DNA from: Zafaria cholistanensis
GTDB lineage: Bacteria; Actinomycetota; Actinomycetes; Actinomycetales; Micrococcaceae
Reading direction: 5' to 3'
Length of the DNA: 64,000 nucleotides
Assembly (NCBI RefSeq): GCF_008580665.1
Contig: NZ_BKDJ01000007.1
Location: 62,001 to 126,000, forward strand
Shown here piece by piece: positions 40,637-48,319 of the stretch (positions are counted from its first letter, which is position 1; every line of letters begins with the position of its first letter). A program made the translations under genes and the position numbers. The notes beneath the pieces are model-generated. The model saw only the letters and a program-made list of their open reading frames with translations, was not told where the DNA came from and ran no database searches.

Positions 40637-41806
40637 ATGGCCACCACCCTGGCTTCCCCCCGCGCCCGTGCCGGGACCGACCGCGGCACCTATACGTACA
40701 TTGCCGTCTTCAGCGCCGTGCTCTACACCGTGCTGCTGGTCGCCCCGGTAATCGCCGGCAAGCTGGCCGCGCAGTTCAACCTGACCCCCGTGGAACTGGG
40801 CATGCTGTTTTCGCTGGAGCTCGGCGCCTTCAGCATGGCCACCGTGCCGGCCTACCTGTGGCTGACGCGCATGGACCTGCGCACCGCGACCTACCTGTTC
40901 ACCGCGATCGTCATCGCCGGCAACCTTGCCTCGGGCTTTATTGACAGCTTTGCGCTGTTGGTCGTGGCCCGCGTCGTCACCTCGCTGGCCGCCGGGTCCA
41001 TCACCGTCATCATCCTGTCGCTGAGCGGCAGGACCTCCAACCCCAGCCGGGCTTTCGGCATCTTCGTGGTCTTCCAACTGGCGATGGGCGCGGTGATCCT
41101 GGCCGTGTTCCCCGCGCTGTACGCCGGCGCGGACGTGGCGGCAATCTACTGGACTTTGGCCGGACTGGCCGCGCTGTGCCTGTTTGTGGTGCGCTGCATC
41201 GACGGCGATGCCCTGCGTGCGTCCCGCGGCGCCAGTGCGGCCCCTGCAGGCGCTCCAGCCAAGCTTCCGGTGGGCAGGTTCGTGTTGGGCATGGCGGCGG
41301 TGCTGTTGTTCTACGTTTCGCTCAGTGGCGTCTGGACCTTCATGGCCCAACTCTCCGCTGCCGCCGGGATCGAACTTTCCGCCTCCAGCCTGGTGCTCTC
41401 CGTGGCCACCGCCGCCGGCATCATGTCTGCCCTGGTCGCCACACTCTTGGGCGATACGCCGCGGCGGCGCCTGTTCCTGCTGGCCGGCTACCTCGGGATG
41501 GCCTGCAGCGTTGCGCTGTTCTTTGGAACGCCGGGACTGGTGCGGTTCGCCGTGGCGGCGGTCATCTTCAAGTTCGCCTGGACCTTCATCCTGCCCTACC
41601 TGCTCTCCAGCCTCTCCAGCCTGGGCAGCAGCAGGCACATCATGAACACCACCAACCTGATGATTGGCACCGGCTTCGCGGTGGGACCCGTTGTCTGCGG
41701 CAGCCTGATTCAGTCCAGCGGATCGTTCGGCGGGATGCTGGCGCTTTCGTTGGCGGGAGTGCTCGCCTCGCTGGCCTGCGTGATGGGTGCGCAGCGGAAG
41801 GCGTAG
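40637..41806 (+). CDS. MFS transporter
   Basis: A 389-residue permease with about twelve hydrophobic helices, the first YTYIAVFSAVLYTVLLVAPVIAGKLAAQFNLTPVELGMLFSLELGAFSMATVPAYLW. It lies 41 bp after the amidohydrolase and 63 bp before the TetR gene, so an operon is likely. It probably imports the amidohydrolase substrate or exports a product. No close family can be named. The ATG at 40637 follows aagaaaggcaccccc. Confidence 0.88.
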   Translation: MATTLASPRARAGTDRGTYTYIAVFSAVLYTVLLVAPVIAGKLAAQFNLTPVELGMLFSLELGAFSMATVPAYLWLTRMDLRTATYLFTAIVIAGNLASGFIDSFALLVVARVVTSLAAGSITVIILSLSGRTSNPSRAFGIFVVFQLAMGAVILAVFPALYAGADVAAIYWTLAGLAALCLFVVRCIDGDALRASRGASAAPAGAPAKLPVGRFVLGMAAVLLFYVSLSGVWTFMAQLSAAAGIELSASSLVLSVATAAGIMSALVATLLGDTPRRRLFLLAGYLGMACSVALFFGTPGLVRFAVAAVIFKFAWTFILPYLLSSLSSLGSSRHIMNTTNLMIGTGFAVGPVVCGSLIQSSGSFGGMLALSLAGVLASLACVMGAQRKA

Positions 41807-41869
41807 CCTTCACCGCGGGGGCGCCTAGGATTGCTGGAGGGCCGTCAGACGATGGCCAGGGAAGGAGCC

Positions 41870-42463
41870 ATGCCCAAGATCGTCGACCACGAGCGCCGTC
41901 GGGAAGAGATCGTCGAGACCACGTGGCGGATCATCGCCCGGTACGGGCTGGACGCGGCGACGCTGCGCGACGTGGCCGCGGAGGCGGGCTTCGCCAACGG
42001 GGCGGTGAAACCGTATTTCCCCACCAAGGCCAGCCTGCTGCTTGCCACTTTCGCGCACGTTTTCAAGCGCACCAGCACGCGCATCAATCTGGTGACAGAG
42101 GGGAAGGGCGGCTTCGAAGCGCTGCGGGCCTTCTGCCTGGAGGTCCTGCCGCTGGACGAGGAGCGCATTGATGAGGCACGCGTGGTGATTGCCTTCTGGC
42201 CGCTGGCCCTGCAGCGTGGGGGACCGGCCGAACTGTACGATGCGGTGACCCTGGACTGGAGGCGGAAGATCCGTGCCTGGCTGCGGGAAGCCCGCGCGGC
42301 TGGAGCCGCGCCGGCCCGGCTGCCCGTGGATGCGGTGGCCGAGACCCTGCTGACCTTCCTGCAGGGGGCGCAGGTCGCCGCGGTGTTCGACCCCGACTTC
42401 AACACCCCGGACCAGCTTGAGGCGCAACTGGATGCGCATCTGGGGCTACTGGGCGCGCAGTAG
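41870..42463 (+). CDS. TetR family transcriptional regulator
   Basis: A 197-residue repressor. The HTH is MPKIVDHERRREEIVETTWRIIARYGLDAATLRDVAAEAGFANGAVKPYFPTKASLLLATF, of the BetI-like branch; the C-terminal ligand domain is Ala/Leu-rich. The start at 41870 is chosen for conservation of the MPKIVDHE opening; ATG at 41852 is an alternative with similar ribosome sites. TAGGAT at 41826-41831 could be the -10 of its own promoter. It probably controls the amidohydrolase-MFS pair upstream. Confidence 0.88.
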   Translation: MPKIVDHERRREEIVETTWRIIARYGLDAATLRDVAAEAGFANGAVKPYFPTKASLLLATFAHVFKRTSTRINLVTEGKGGFEALRAFCLEVLPLDEERIDEARVVIAFWPLALQRGGPAELYDAVTLDWRRKIRAWLREARAAGAAPARLPVDAVAETLLTFLQGAQVAAVFDPDFNTPDQLEAQLDAHLGLLGAQ

Positions 42464-42602
42464 CCGGTGGCGCCGGGGCGCCGGCGCCGGAGCCCGTTAT
42501 TCAACGGGGGGAGAAAAAAGTGACGTTCATTCCGTTTTGCCGTAAAGTGGCATAACTGTGACACGCATCACCGGTAGTTCCGTCCCCTCCGGAGGCCCGC
42601 CC

Positions 42603-43559
42603 ATGCCCACCGCTCCCTACCAGGTCCAGCACGCCGACTCCTTTGCCGCATGGCGGCGGCTGGTGTCCGACTCCTTCGTGCCGCTGGAGGCCACCGCGGT
42701 GTGCCCGGGGCCTTTCGCCGGGCGCTTGGGCGGACGCCAGCTCAACGAGGTCGCGATCATGGAGGTGGCCGCGGGCCCACACGCCGTGGAGCGCACGCCC
42801 GGGCTGATCGCCGGGTCCGCCACCCCCTACTACAAACTGAACCTGCAAGTCAGCGGGCACGCGCTGCTGGTCCAGGACGGCCGTGAAACCGTGATGCGTC
42901 CGGGGGACCTGGCCATCTACGACACCCGGCGTCCCTACACGCTGTCCTTCGACGGCGACTTCACCACCCTCGTGTTGATGTTCCCCCAGCAACTGACCGG
43001 GCTGCCGGCGGAGGACGTTGCGGAACTCACCGCCGTGCGCATGGATTCCGGACACCGCCTCGGCTCGGCCGTGGCGCCGTTCCTGAGCCAGATCGGAACC
43101 ATGCTGCCCAGGCTGGACGGGCCGATCGGACACCGGCTGGCCATGAACGTCGTCGACCTCCTCTCCACCGTCCTCGCGGACGAGGTCTACTCCCGGGCCG
43201 GGCAGGCGGTCGGTTCCAACGCGCGCCTGCTGCGCCGGGTCCAGCATTTCATCGGGGCCCAACTCTCCAATCCCGGCCTGGACCCGGCGATGATCGCCGC
43301 AGCGCACTTCATGTCCGTGCGCAGCCTGCACAAGCTCTTCGCCGCCTCGGGGCTCACCGTGGCGGGCTGGGTGCGCGAACGCCGCCTCGAGCACTGCCGG
43401 CGGGACCTTGCCGATCCGCTGCACGCGGAGGTGCCCGTTGGCGCCATCGGCGCGCGCTGGGGGCTGCCGGACGCAGCCCACTTCAGCCGTGCCTTCCGCG
43501 CCGCCTACGGGATCTCCCCGGCGCAGTACCGCAGCGGGCTGGGCGTCCTCGCTTCCTGA
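42603..43559 (+). CDS. AraC family transcriptional activator (FeaR-like)
   Basis: A 318-residue activator. The N-terminal part (about 1-180) is an AraC-binding-like (cupin) domain: YYKLNLQVSGHALLVQDGRETVMRPGDLAIYDTRRPYTLSFDGDFTTLVLMFPQ, as in FeaR and the NahR/XylS-type benzoate regulators. The C-terminal AraC HTH pair spans about 215-318 (VRSLHKLFAASGLTVAGWVRERRLEHCRRDL ... WGLPDAAHFSRAFRAAYGISPAQYR). In enterobacteria FeaR activates tynA (amine oxidase) and feaB (aldehyde dehydrogenase), the same enzyme pair found here. The ATG at 42603 follows ccggaggcccgccc; a GTG at 42558 is in frame but lacks a ribosome site. Confidence 0.9.
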   Translation: MPTAPYQVQHADSFAAWRRLVSDSFVPLEATAVCPGPFAGRLGGRQLNEVAIMEVAAGPHAVERTPGLIAGSATPYYKLNLQVSGHALLVQDGRETVMRPGDLAIYDTRRPYTLSFDGDFTTLVLMFPQQLTGLPAEDVAELTAVRMDSGHRLGSAVAPFLSQIGTMLPRLDGPIGHRLAMNVVDLLSTVLADEVYSRAGQAVGSNARLLRRVQHFIGAQLSNPGLDPAMIAAAHFMSVRSLHKLFAASGLTVAGWVRERRLEHCRRDLADPLHAEVPVGAIGARWGLPDAAHFSRAFRAAYGISPAQYRSGLGVLAS

Positions 43560-43817
43560 CCGCGGGTCGCCGCCGTCCCGGCTTCCCGGCCGGGCCGGAC
43601 GGCGCCTTCCTCCGCGCCCGGTGAGGCGAACCCGTAAAGCAAACCCGGGAGGCAAACCCCTGCGGTTCAGGGAGGCGTGGCCCTCCCTAAGCGGGCGCAG
43701 GAAGGCAAGTGCCGGGCAGGGGATGACAAGCCCCGGGGGGTCCATTCCGGGGACAGTGGAGGCAAGTACCATCCAACCCCGCGTCCCATCCCCGGACGCC
43801 AGGCCCCAGGAGTTCCC

Positions 43818-45446
43818 ATGAGCCTGAACCATCCCTCCCGGCAGCCCGCCGCCGGGCTGGGCCAGCGCCGTCTGGGCGTCCCGGCACTCGTCTTCATGAT
43901 CATCGCCGCCTCCGCCCCCCTGACCGTGGTCGCCGGCGGCGTGACCAGCAACTTCGCCGTCACGGGCCTGCTGGGCATTCCGCTGTCCTTCGTGGTGCTG
44001 GGGGCCGTGCTGCTGCTCTTCTCGGCCGGCTACTCCGCCATGAGCCAGCACGTGCACAACGCCGGCGCCTTCTACGCCTACATCGCGCGCGGGCTGGGCA
44101 AGTCCGCAGGCGTCGGGGCCGCATGGGTGGCGCTGCTTTCCTACAACGCCATGCAGGTCGGCATCTACGGGCTGTTCGGCTTCGCCCTGTCCTCCTTCAT
44201 TGGCGGTTTCAGCGGCCTCGAACTGCCCTGGTGGGCGTGCGCGCTGGCCGGCTGGGCCGTGGTCGCGGTGCTGGGCGTGAACAAGGTCGACCTCTCCGCC
44301 AAGGTCCTTGGCCTGCTGGTGGCCCTGGAGTTCCTGGTGGTCATCGTCTACGACGCCATCGCCTTCGGCGCTGCTCCGGAGGGAGTCGGCGGGCAGTCCC
44401 TCGCGCCGGACTCCCTGTTCACGGCCGGCGTGGGTGCGGCCCTGGCGTTCAGCATCGCCGCGTTCATGGGCTTCGAATCCGGCGCCATCTACAACGAGGA
44501 AGCCAAGGACCCGCGCACCACCGCCCGCCGGGCCACGCTCATCGCCATCGTCGTCATCGCCGCCTTCTATGCCTTCTCCGCCTGGGCAATGGCCGTGGGC
44601 GAGGGAGCCGGGCAGGTGGTGGCACGCTCGCGGGAGTTCGGTCCGGACCTGCTCTTCGTCTTCCTGTCAGAGCACACGCCCCAATGGTTTGTGGACCTGT
44701 CCGCCCTGCTGTTCATCACCAGCCTGCTGGCCTCGCTGGTGGCCTTCCACAACGTGGTGGCCAGGTACTTCTTCGCCCTGGGCCGCGAGGGCGTCCTGCC
44801 CGCAGTCCTGGCCCGGACCAACCCGCGCACCCAGGCCCCGGCAGCCGGCTCCCTGGCCCAGTCGGGCATCGCGCTGGTGGTGCTCGCCGTGTTCGCCGCC
44901 GCCGGAGCCGGACACGAATACGGGCCGCTGTTTCCCGTCCTGACCCTGTTCACCTGGCTGACCAACATGGGGGCCTTCGGGCTGGTCCTGCTGATGGCGC
45001 TCACCTCCATGGCCGTGGTGGGGTATTTCCGCCGCCACCGCCACGGGCACGGACCCTGGACACGGGCTGTTGCCCCCGCCCTGGCCGCCGCTGCCCTCAC
45101 CGTCCTGCTCGGCATGATCGCGGTGAACTTCGACGTCCTGATCGGACTGGAGGAGCCCGGGGTCCTCGGGTGGCTGCTCCCCACTATCGTCGTGGCTGCC
45201 GGGGTCATCGGCACCGCCTGGGCCAGGTCAATTGCCCGGACCCGCCCCGAGGTCTACGCGGGCATCGGCCGGGGCGGGGAAGCGGACGCCGAACCCGAAG
45301 CGGAGCACGGCACCACCGACCAGGACAGCACTAGCGACCAGCACAGCACTACCGACCAGCAGAGCGTCAGCGACCAGGACGGTCCGGACCACACACTTGC
45401 CGGCCACGGCGCGGTGCCTGCCCCTGGCCCGGACCCCAGGGCCTGA
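43818..45446 (+). CDS. APC family amine/amino-acid permease
   Basis: A 542-residue transporter with about twelve helices. The start RRLGVPALVFMIIAASAPLTVVAGGVTSNFAVTGLLGIPLSFVVLGAVLLLFSAGYSAMSQHVHNAGAFYAYIARGLG is typical of the APC superfamily (unwound helix 1 and the GAFYAY segment), and FMGFESGAIYNEEAKDPRTTARRATL is the conserved helix 6-loop 6-7 region. It lies between the AraC activator and the aldehyde dehydrogenase, so amine uptake for the oxidase is the expected job. The hydrophilic C-terminus holds 18-bp repeats. The ATG at 43818 follows ccaggagttccc. Confidence 0.9.
   Translation: MSLNHPSRQPAAGLGQRRLGVPALVFMIIAASAPLTVVAGGVTSNFAVTGLLGIPLSFVVLGAVLLLFSAGYSAMSQHVHNAGAFYAYIARGLGKSAGVGAAWVALLSYNAMQVGIYGLFGFALSSFIGGFSGLELPWWACALAGWAVVAVLGVNKVDLSAKVLGLLVALEFLVVIVYDAIAFGAAPEGVGGQSLAPDSLFTAGVGAALAFSIAAFMGFESGAIYNEEAKDPRTTARRATLIAIVVIAAFYAFSAWAMAVGEGAGQVVARSREFGPDLLFVFLSEHTPQWFVDLSALLFITSLLASLVAFHNVVARYFFALGREGVLPAVLARTNPRTQAPAAGSLAQSGIALVVLAVFAAAGAGHEYGPLFPVLTLFTWLTNMGAFGLVLLMALTSMAVVGYFRRHRHGHGPWTRAVAPALAAAALTVLLGMIAVNFDVLIGLEEPGVLGWLLPTIVVAAGVIGTAWARSIARTRPEVYAGIGRGGEADAEPEAEHGTTDQDSTSDQHSTTDQQSVSDQDGPDHTLAGHGAVPAPGPDPRA
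45312..45383 (+). repeat. 18-bp tandem repeat in APC permease tail
   Basis: Four units, accaccgaccaggacagc, actagcgaccagcacagc, actaccgaccagcagagc, gtcagcgaccaggacggt, encoding TTDQDS-TSDQHS-TTDQQS-VSDQDG in the cytoplasmic tail. Confidence 0.9.
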
Positions 45447-45557
45447 ACGCCTCCGATCTCCAGCCTTCCAGACCATCCGTCACCGATCCCCGGGCCAAGC
45501 CCCACCGAGCGCCCGGCGCACCAACCGTTTGGCCCACCAACACTATAAGGAGCGACC

Positions 45558-46988
45558 ATGACCACTCAGTCAGATATCCAAGGCACCACTTTCGAGGACC
45601 TGCTGTCCGCGGTCGAGCCGGCCGTGGGGGGTCGGGAGATTAAGGATCCGGCCACCGGTGAGGTGGTGGGGCGGGCGCCTGAGCATACGGTGGCGGATTT
45701 GGAGGCTGCGATTGCCTCGGCCCGTGCCGCGCAGCCGGGCTGGGGGGCGCTGTCCCACGCCGAGCGCTCCGGGTTCCTGAACAAGGCCGCCGATGCCATC
45801 GAGGCCAACGCGGAGGCCCTGGCGGTGCTGCTCTCGCGGGAGCAGGGCAAGCCGCTGAACGGGCCGAACGCCCGCTTCGAGGTCGGCGCGTGCGCGGCGT
45901 GGCTGCGCGCGACCGCGGCTTTCGAGATTGAGCCCGAGGTCCTCTTCGATGACGAGGGCGGACGGGCCGAGCTGCACCACCGCCCGCTGGGCGTGGTGGG
46001 CGCGATCGGGCCGTGGAACTGGCCGATGATGATCGGTGTGTGGCAGCTGGCCCCGGCGTTGCGCATGGGCAACACCGTGGTCATGAAGCCTTCCGAGTAC
46101 ACCCCGCTGTCCGTGCTGGCCCTGGTCCACGTGCTCAACACGGTCCTGCCCGAGGGCATCCTGCACGCCGTGTCGGGGGGCCGGGACGTGGGCGAGGCCC
46201 TGGCCGGGCACCCGGAGGTGGACAAGGTCATGTTCACCGGTTCCACCGCCACGGGCAAGGCGATCATCCGTTCCTCCGCCGACACCGTCAAGCGCCTGAC
46301 CCTGGAACTGGGCGGTAACGACGCCGGGATCGTGCTCCCGGACGCGGACCCCAAGGCTATCGCCGAGGGATTGTTCTGGGGTGCGTTCATCAACACCGGC
46401 CAGACCTGCGCGGCGCTGAAGCGGCTCTACGTGCACGAGGATATCTACGAAGAAACCGTCACCGCCCTGGCGGCGGTCGCGGCCGCCATGCCGATGGGTG
46501 TGGGGCTGGATGAGAACAACGTGCTCGGCCCCCTGCAGAACAGGTCCCAGTACCAGATCGTCGCGAACCTGGTCCAGGCCGCGAAGGAGTCCGGGGCCCG
46601 CATCGTCACCGGTGGCAACCCGGACGAGTCCCAGCCCGGGTTCTTCTACCCGGCCACCCTGGTCGCGGACGTCGACAACGAAAACCCGCTGGTCGCCGAG
46701 GAACAGTTCGGACCCGCCCTGCCCATCGTGAAGTACTCCACGATCGACGAGGCGGTGGAGATGGCCAACGCCCTCGAGGTCGGCCTGGGCGCCTCGGTCT
46801 GGTCCTCCGATAAGGAGAAGGCCCGCGAGGTGGCCGCCCGCATCGAGGCCGGCACCGTGTGGATCAACAAGCACGGCGCCGTGGACCCGCGCATGCCCTT
46901 CGGCGGAGCCAAGCAATCCGGCTACGGCCTGGAGTTCGGCGTCGAGGGCCTCAAGCACCTCGCCCAACCCCAAATCATCAACTACTGA
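45558..46988 (+). CDS. NAD(P)-dependent aldehyde dehydrogenase (FeaB-like)
   Basis: A 476-residue aldehyde dehydrogenase. It has the PWNWPMMIGVWQLAPALRMGNTVVMKPSEYTP cofactor segment, FTGSTATGKAI, general-base Glu in LTLELGGNDAGIVL and nucleophile Cys284 in NTGQTCAALKRLYV. It would turn aldehydes made by the copper amine oxidase (for example phenylacetaldehyde or 4-hydroxyphenylacetaldehyde) into acids. It follows the APC permease by 111 bp and probably shares its operon. The ATG at 45558 follows aaggagcgacc. Exact substrate unknown. Confidence 0.92.
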   Translation: MTTQSDIQGTTFEDLLSAVEPAVGGREIKDPATGEVVGRAPEHTVADLEAAIASARAAQPGWGALSHAERSGFLNKAADAIEANAEALAVLLSREQGKPLNGPNARFEVGACAAWLRATAAFEIEPEVLFDDEGGRAELHHRPLGVVGAIGPWNWPMMIGVWQLAPALRMGNTVVMKPSEYTPLSVLALVHVLNTVLPEGILHAVSGGRDVGEALAGHPEVDKVMFTGSTATGKAIIRSSADTVKRLTLELGGNDAGIVLPDADPKAIAEGLFWGAFINTGQTCAALKRLYVHEDIYEETVTALAAVAAAMPMGVGLDENNVLGPLQNRSQYQIVANLVQAAKESGARIVTGGNPDESQPGFFYPATLVADVDNENPLVAEEQFGPALPIVKYSTIDEAVEMANALEVGLGASVWSSDKEKAREVAARIEAGTVWINKHGAVDPRMPFGGAKQSGYGLEFGVEGLKHLAQPQIINY

Positions 46989-47000
46989 CCGGACCCTGAC

Positions 47001-47044
47001 CGAGGCACCGGGCTCCGGCATCCCTGCCGGGGCCCGGTGCCTCG
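47001..47044 (+). terminator. Hairpin after aldehyde dehydrogenase gene
   Basis: cgaggcaccgggc (47001-47013) pairs with 47032-47044, and an inner ccggca/tgccgg stem extends it, 12 bp past the stop. No U-tract, so efficiency is uncertain. Confidence 0.6.
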
Positions 47045-47141
47045 TCGTGGCCCAGTGCAGGCCCCTGCCGGACGGATGCCTGCGGTGCTAGCGTGGCGGA
47101 AAGCCATACCGGCGCCCGGAACCGACGAAGGCGAGGTCCCG

Positions 47142-48296
47142 ATGGAACACCATGCCGCGCTCCCGCGGGCGGAGGGTGCCCTGCGCAGCTTCGGAGTCGA
47201 AGAGGAACTGCTGCTGGTGGGCCGCGGCAGCAACCTCCCGTTCGCGGCCGCCGAAACCGTCCTCGCCGCCCGGGACGAATCGGCCACCGCCATCCCGGGG
47301 GCGGCGTCGCTTTCGGCCGGACCGGAGCTGACCTTCGAGGTCAAACAGGAGCAGATCGAGGTCGTTTCCCCCCCGGTATTCCACTTTTCCGAGATTGCCG
47401 AGACCATCCGCCGCGGACGTCAACTCGCCGACCGCGCAGCGGCACGGGCCGGTGCCGCCGTCGCGGCCCTGGCCACCTTCCCCTTCGAGGTGGTCCCGCA
47501 CATGGTTCCGGGCAAGCGGTTCGCCCGGATGGAAAAGCCCTTCGGGATCACTTTCCGCGAAACCCTGTATTGCGGCTTCCATGTCCACGTCGCGGTGGCG
47601 GACCTGGAAGAGGGAGTCGGGGTGCTGGACCGGATGAGGGTCTGGCTGCCCACGGTGCTGGCCCTGAGCGCAAACTCCCCGTTCTGGCAGGGCGCGGACA
47701 CCGGCTTCGCCAGCTACCGTTACCAGGGCTGGGGCCGGTGGCCCACCACCGGCCCCAGCGCAATCTTTGGATCCGCGCACGCCTATCGGCTGCGTTCCGC
47801 CTCGCTCCTGGCCTCCGGGGTGCCTTTAGACACCAAGATGCTCTACTTCGACGCCCGCTTCGCCCCGCGGGTGCCCACGGTCGAGGTCCGGGTGGCGGAC
47901 GTTTGCCTGGACCCCCAACACGCGGCAACGCTGGCCGCCGTCGTGCGTGCCCTGGTGGAAACCGCCGCGCGGCAATGGCGCGCCGGCATCTCCCCGGACC
48001 CCGCCACCTCCGACCTGCTGCGCGTGTGGATGTTCCAGGCCAGCCGGGCGGGGGTGTCGGGGGAACTGGTGAAGGTGGCCACCCGCCGTGCCGTTCCCGC
48101 CGCGGAAGCGGTGGCCGAACTGCTGCGGCACATCCGTCCGGTGCTGGAGGAAACCGGAGAGGAACGCGAGGTCTCCGCGGGCCTGGCCGCAATCCTTGCC
48201 CAGGGCACGGGCGCGGACGTGCAGCGCGCCGCCTTCGCGCAGCGGGGGCAACTCCTGGACGTGGTGGCGGAGGCCGTGCAGCGCACTCTGGCGTAG
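47142..48296 (+). CDS. YbdK family carboxylate-amine ligase (GCS2-like)
   Basis: A 384-residue ATP-grasp-like ligase of the glutamate-cysteine ligase 2 family. The signature FGVEEELLLVGRGS is at about residues 15-28, followed by SAGPELTFEVKQEQIEVVSPP, CGFHVHVAVAD and the long C-terminal helix bundle. Escherichia coli YbdK has weak glutamate-cysteine ligase activity; the true substrate in actinobacteria that make mycothiol is unknown. A good ribosome site (gaaggcgagg) precedes the ATG at 47142. The ABC-F gene follows after 23 bp. Confidence 0.9.
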   Translation: MEHHAALPRAEGALRSFGVEEELLLVGRGSNLPFAAAETVLAARDESATAIPGAASLSAGPELTFEVKQEQIEVVSPPVFHFSEIAETIRRGRQLADRAAARAGAAVAALATFPFEVVPHMVPGKRFARMEKPFGITFRETLYCGFHVHVAVADLEEGVGVLDRMRVWLPTVLALSANSPFWQGADTGFASYRYQGWGRWPTTGPSAIFGSAHAYRLRSASLLASGVPLDTKMLYFDARFAPRVPTVEVRVADVCLDPQHAATLAAVVRALVETAARQWRAGISPDPATSDLLRVWMFQASRAGVSGELVKVATRRAVPAAEAVAELLRHIRPVLEETGEEREVSAGLAAILAQGTGADVQRAAFAQRGQLLDVVAEAVQRTLA

Positions 48297-48307
48297 GGCC
48301 CGGCCGC

Positions 48308-48319
48308 TAGGCTTGTCCG
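48308..48319 (+). promoter_or_regulatory. Putative -10 box of leaderless ABC-F mRNA
   Basis: TAGGCT (48308-48313) is followed by 6 nt and then the GTG at 48320, with no Shine-Dalgarno. This predicts transcription starting at the start codon. Confidence 0.5.

Noticed and set aside
38558-42552. Similar TGGC/GCCA palindromes before the amine oxidase (38558-38571) and the AraC gene (TGCC-N7-GGCA, 42538-42552)
   Set aside because: Half-sites are only 4-5 bp, spacing and orientation differ, and such words are frequent in GC-rich DNA; not enough to call a shared operator.
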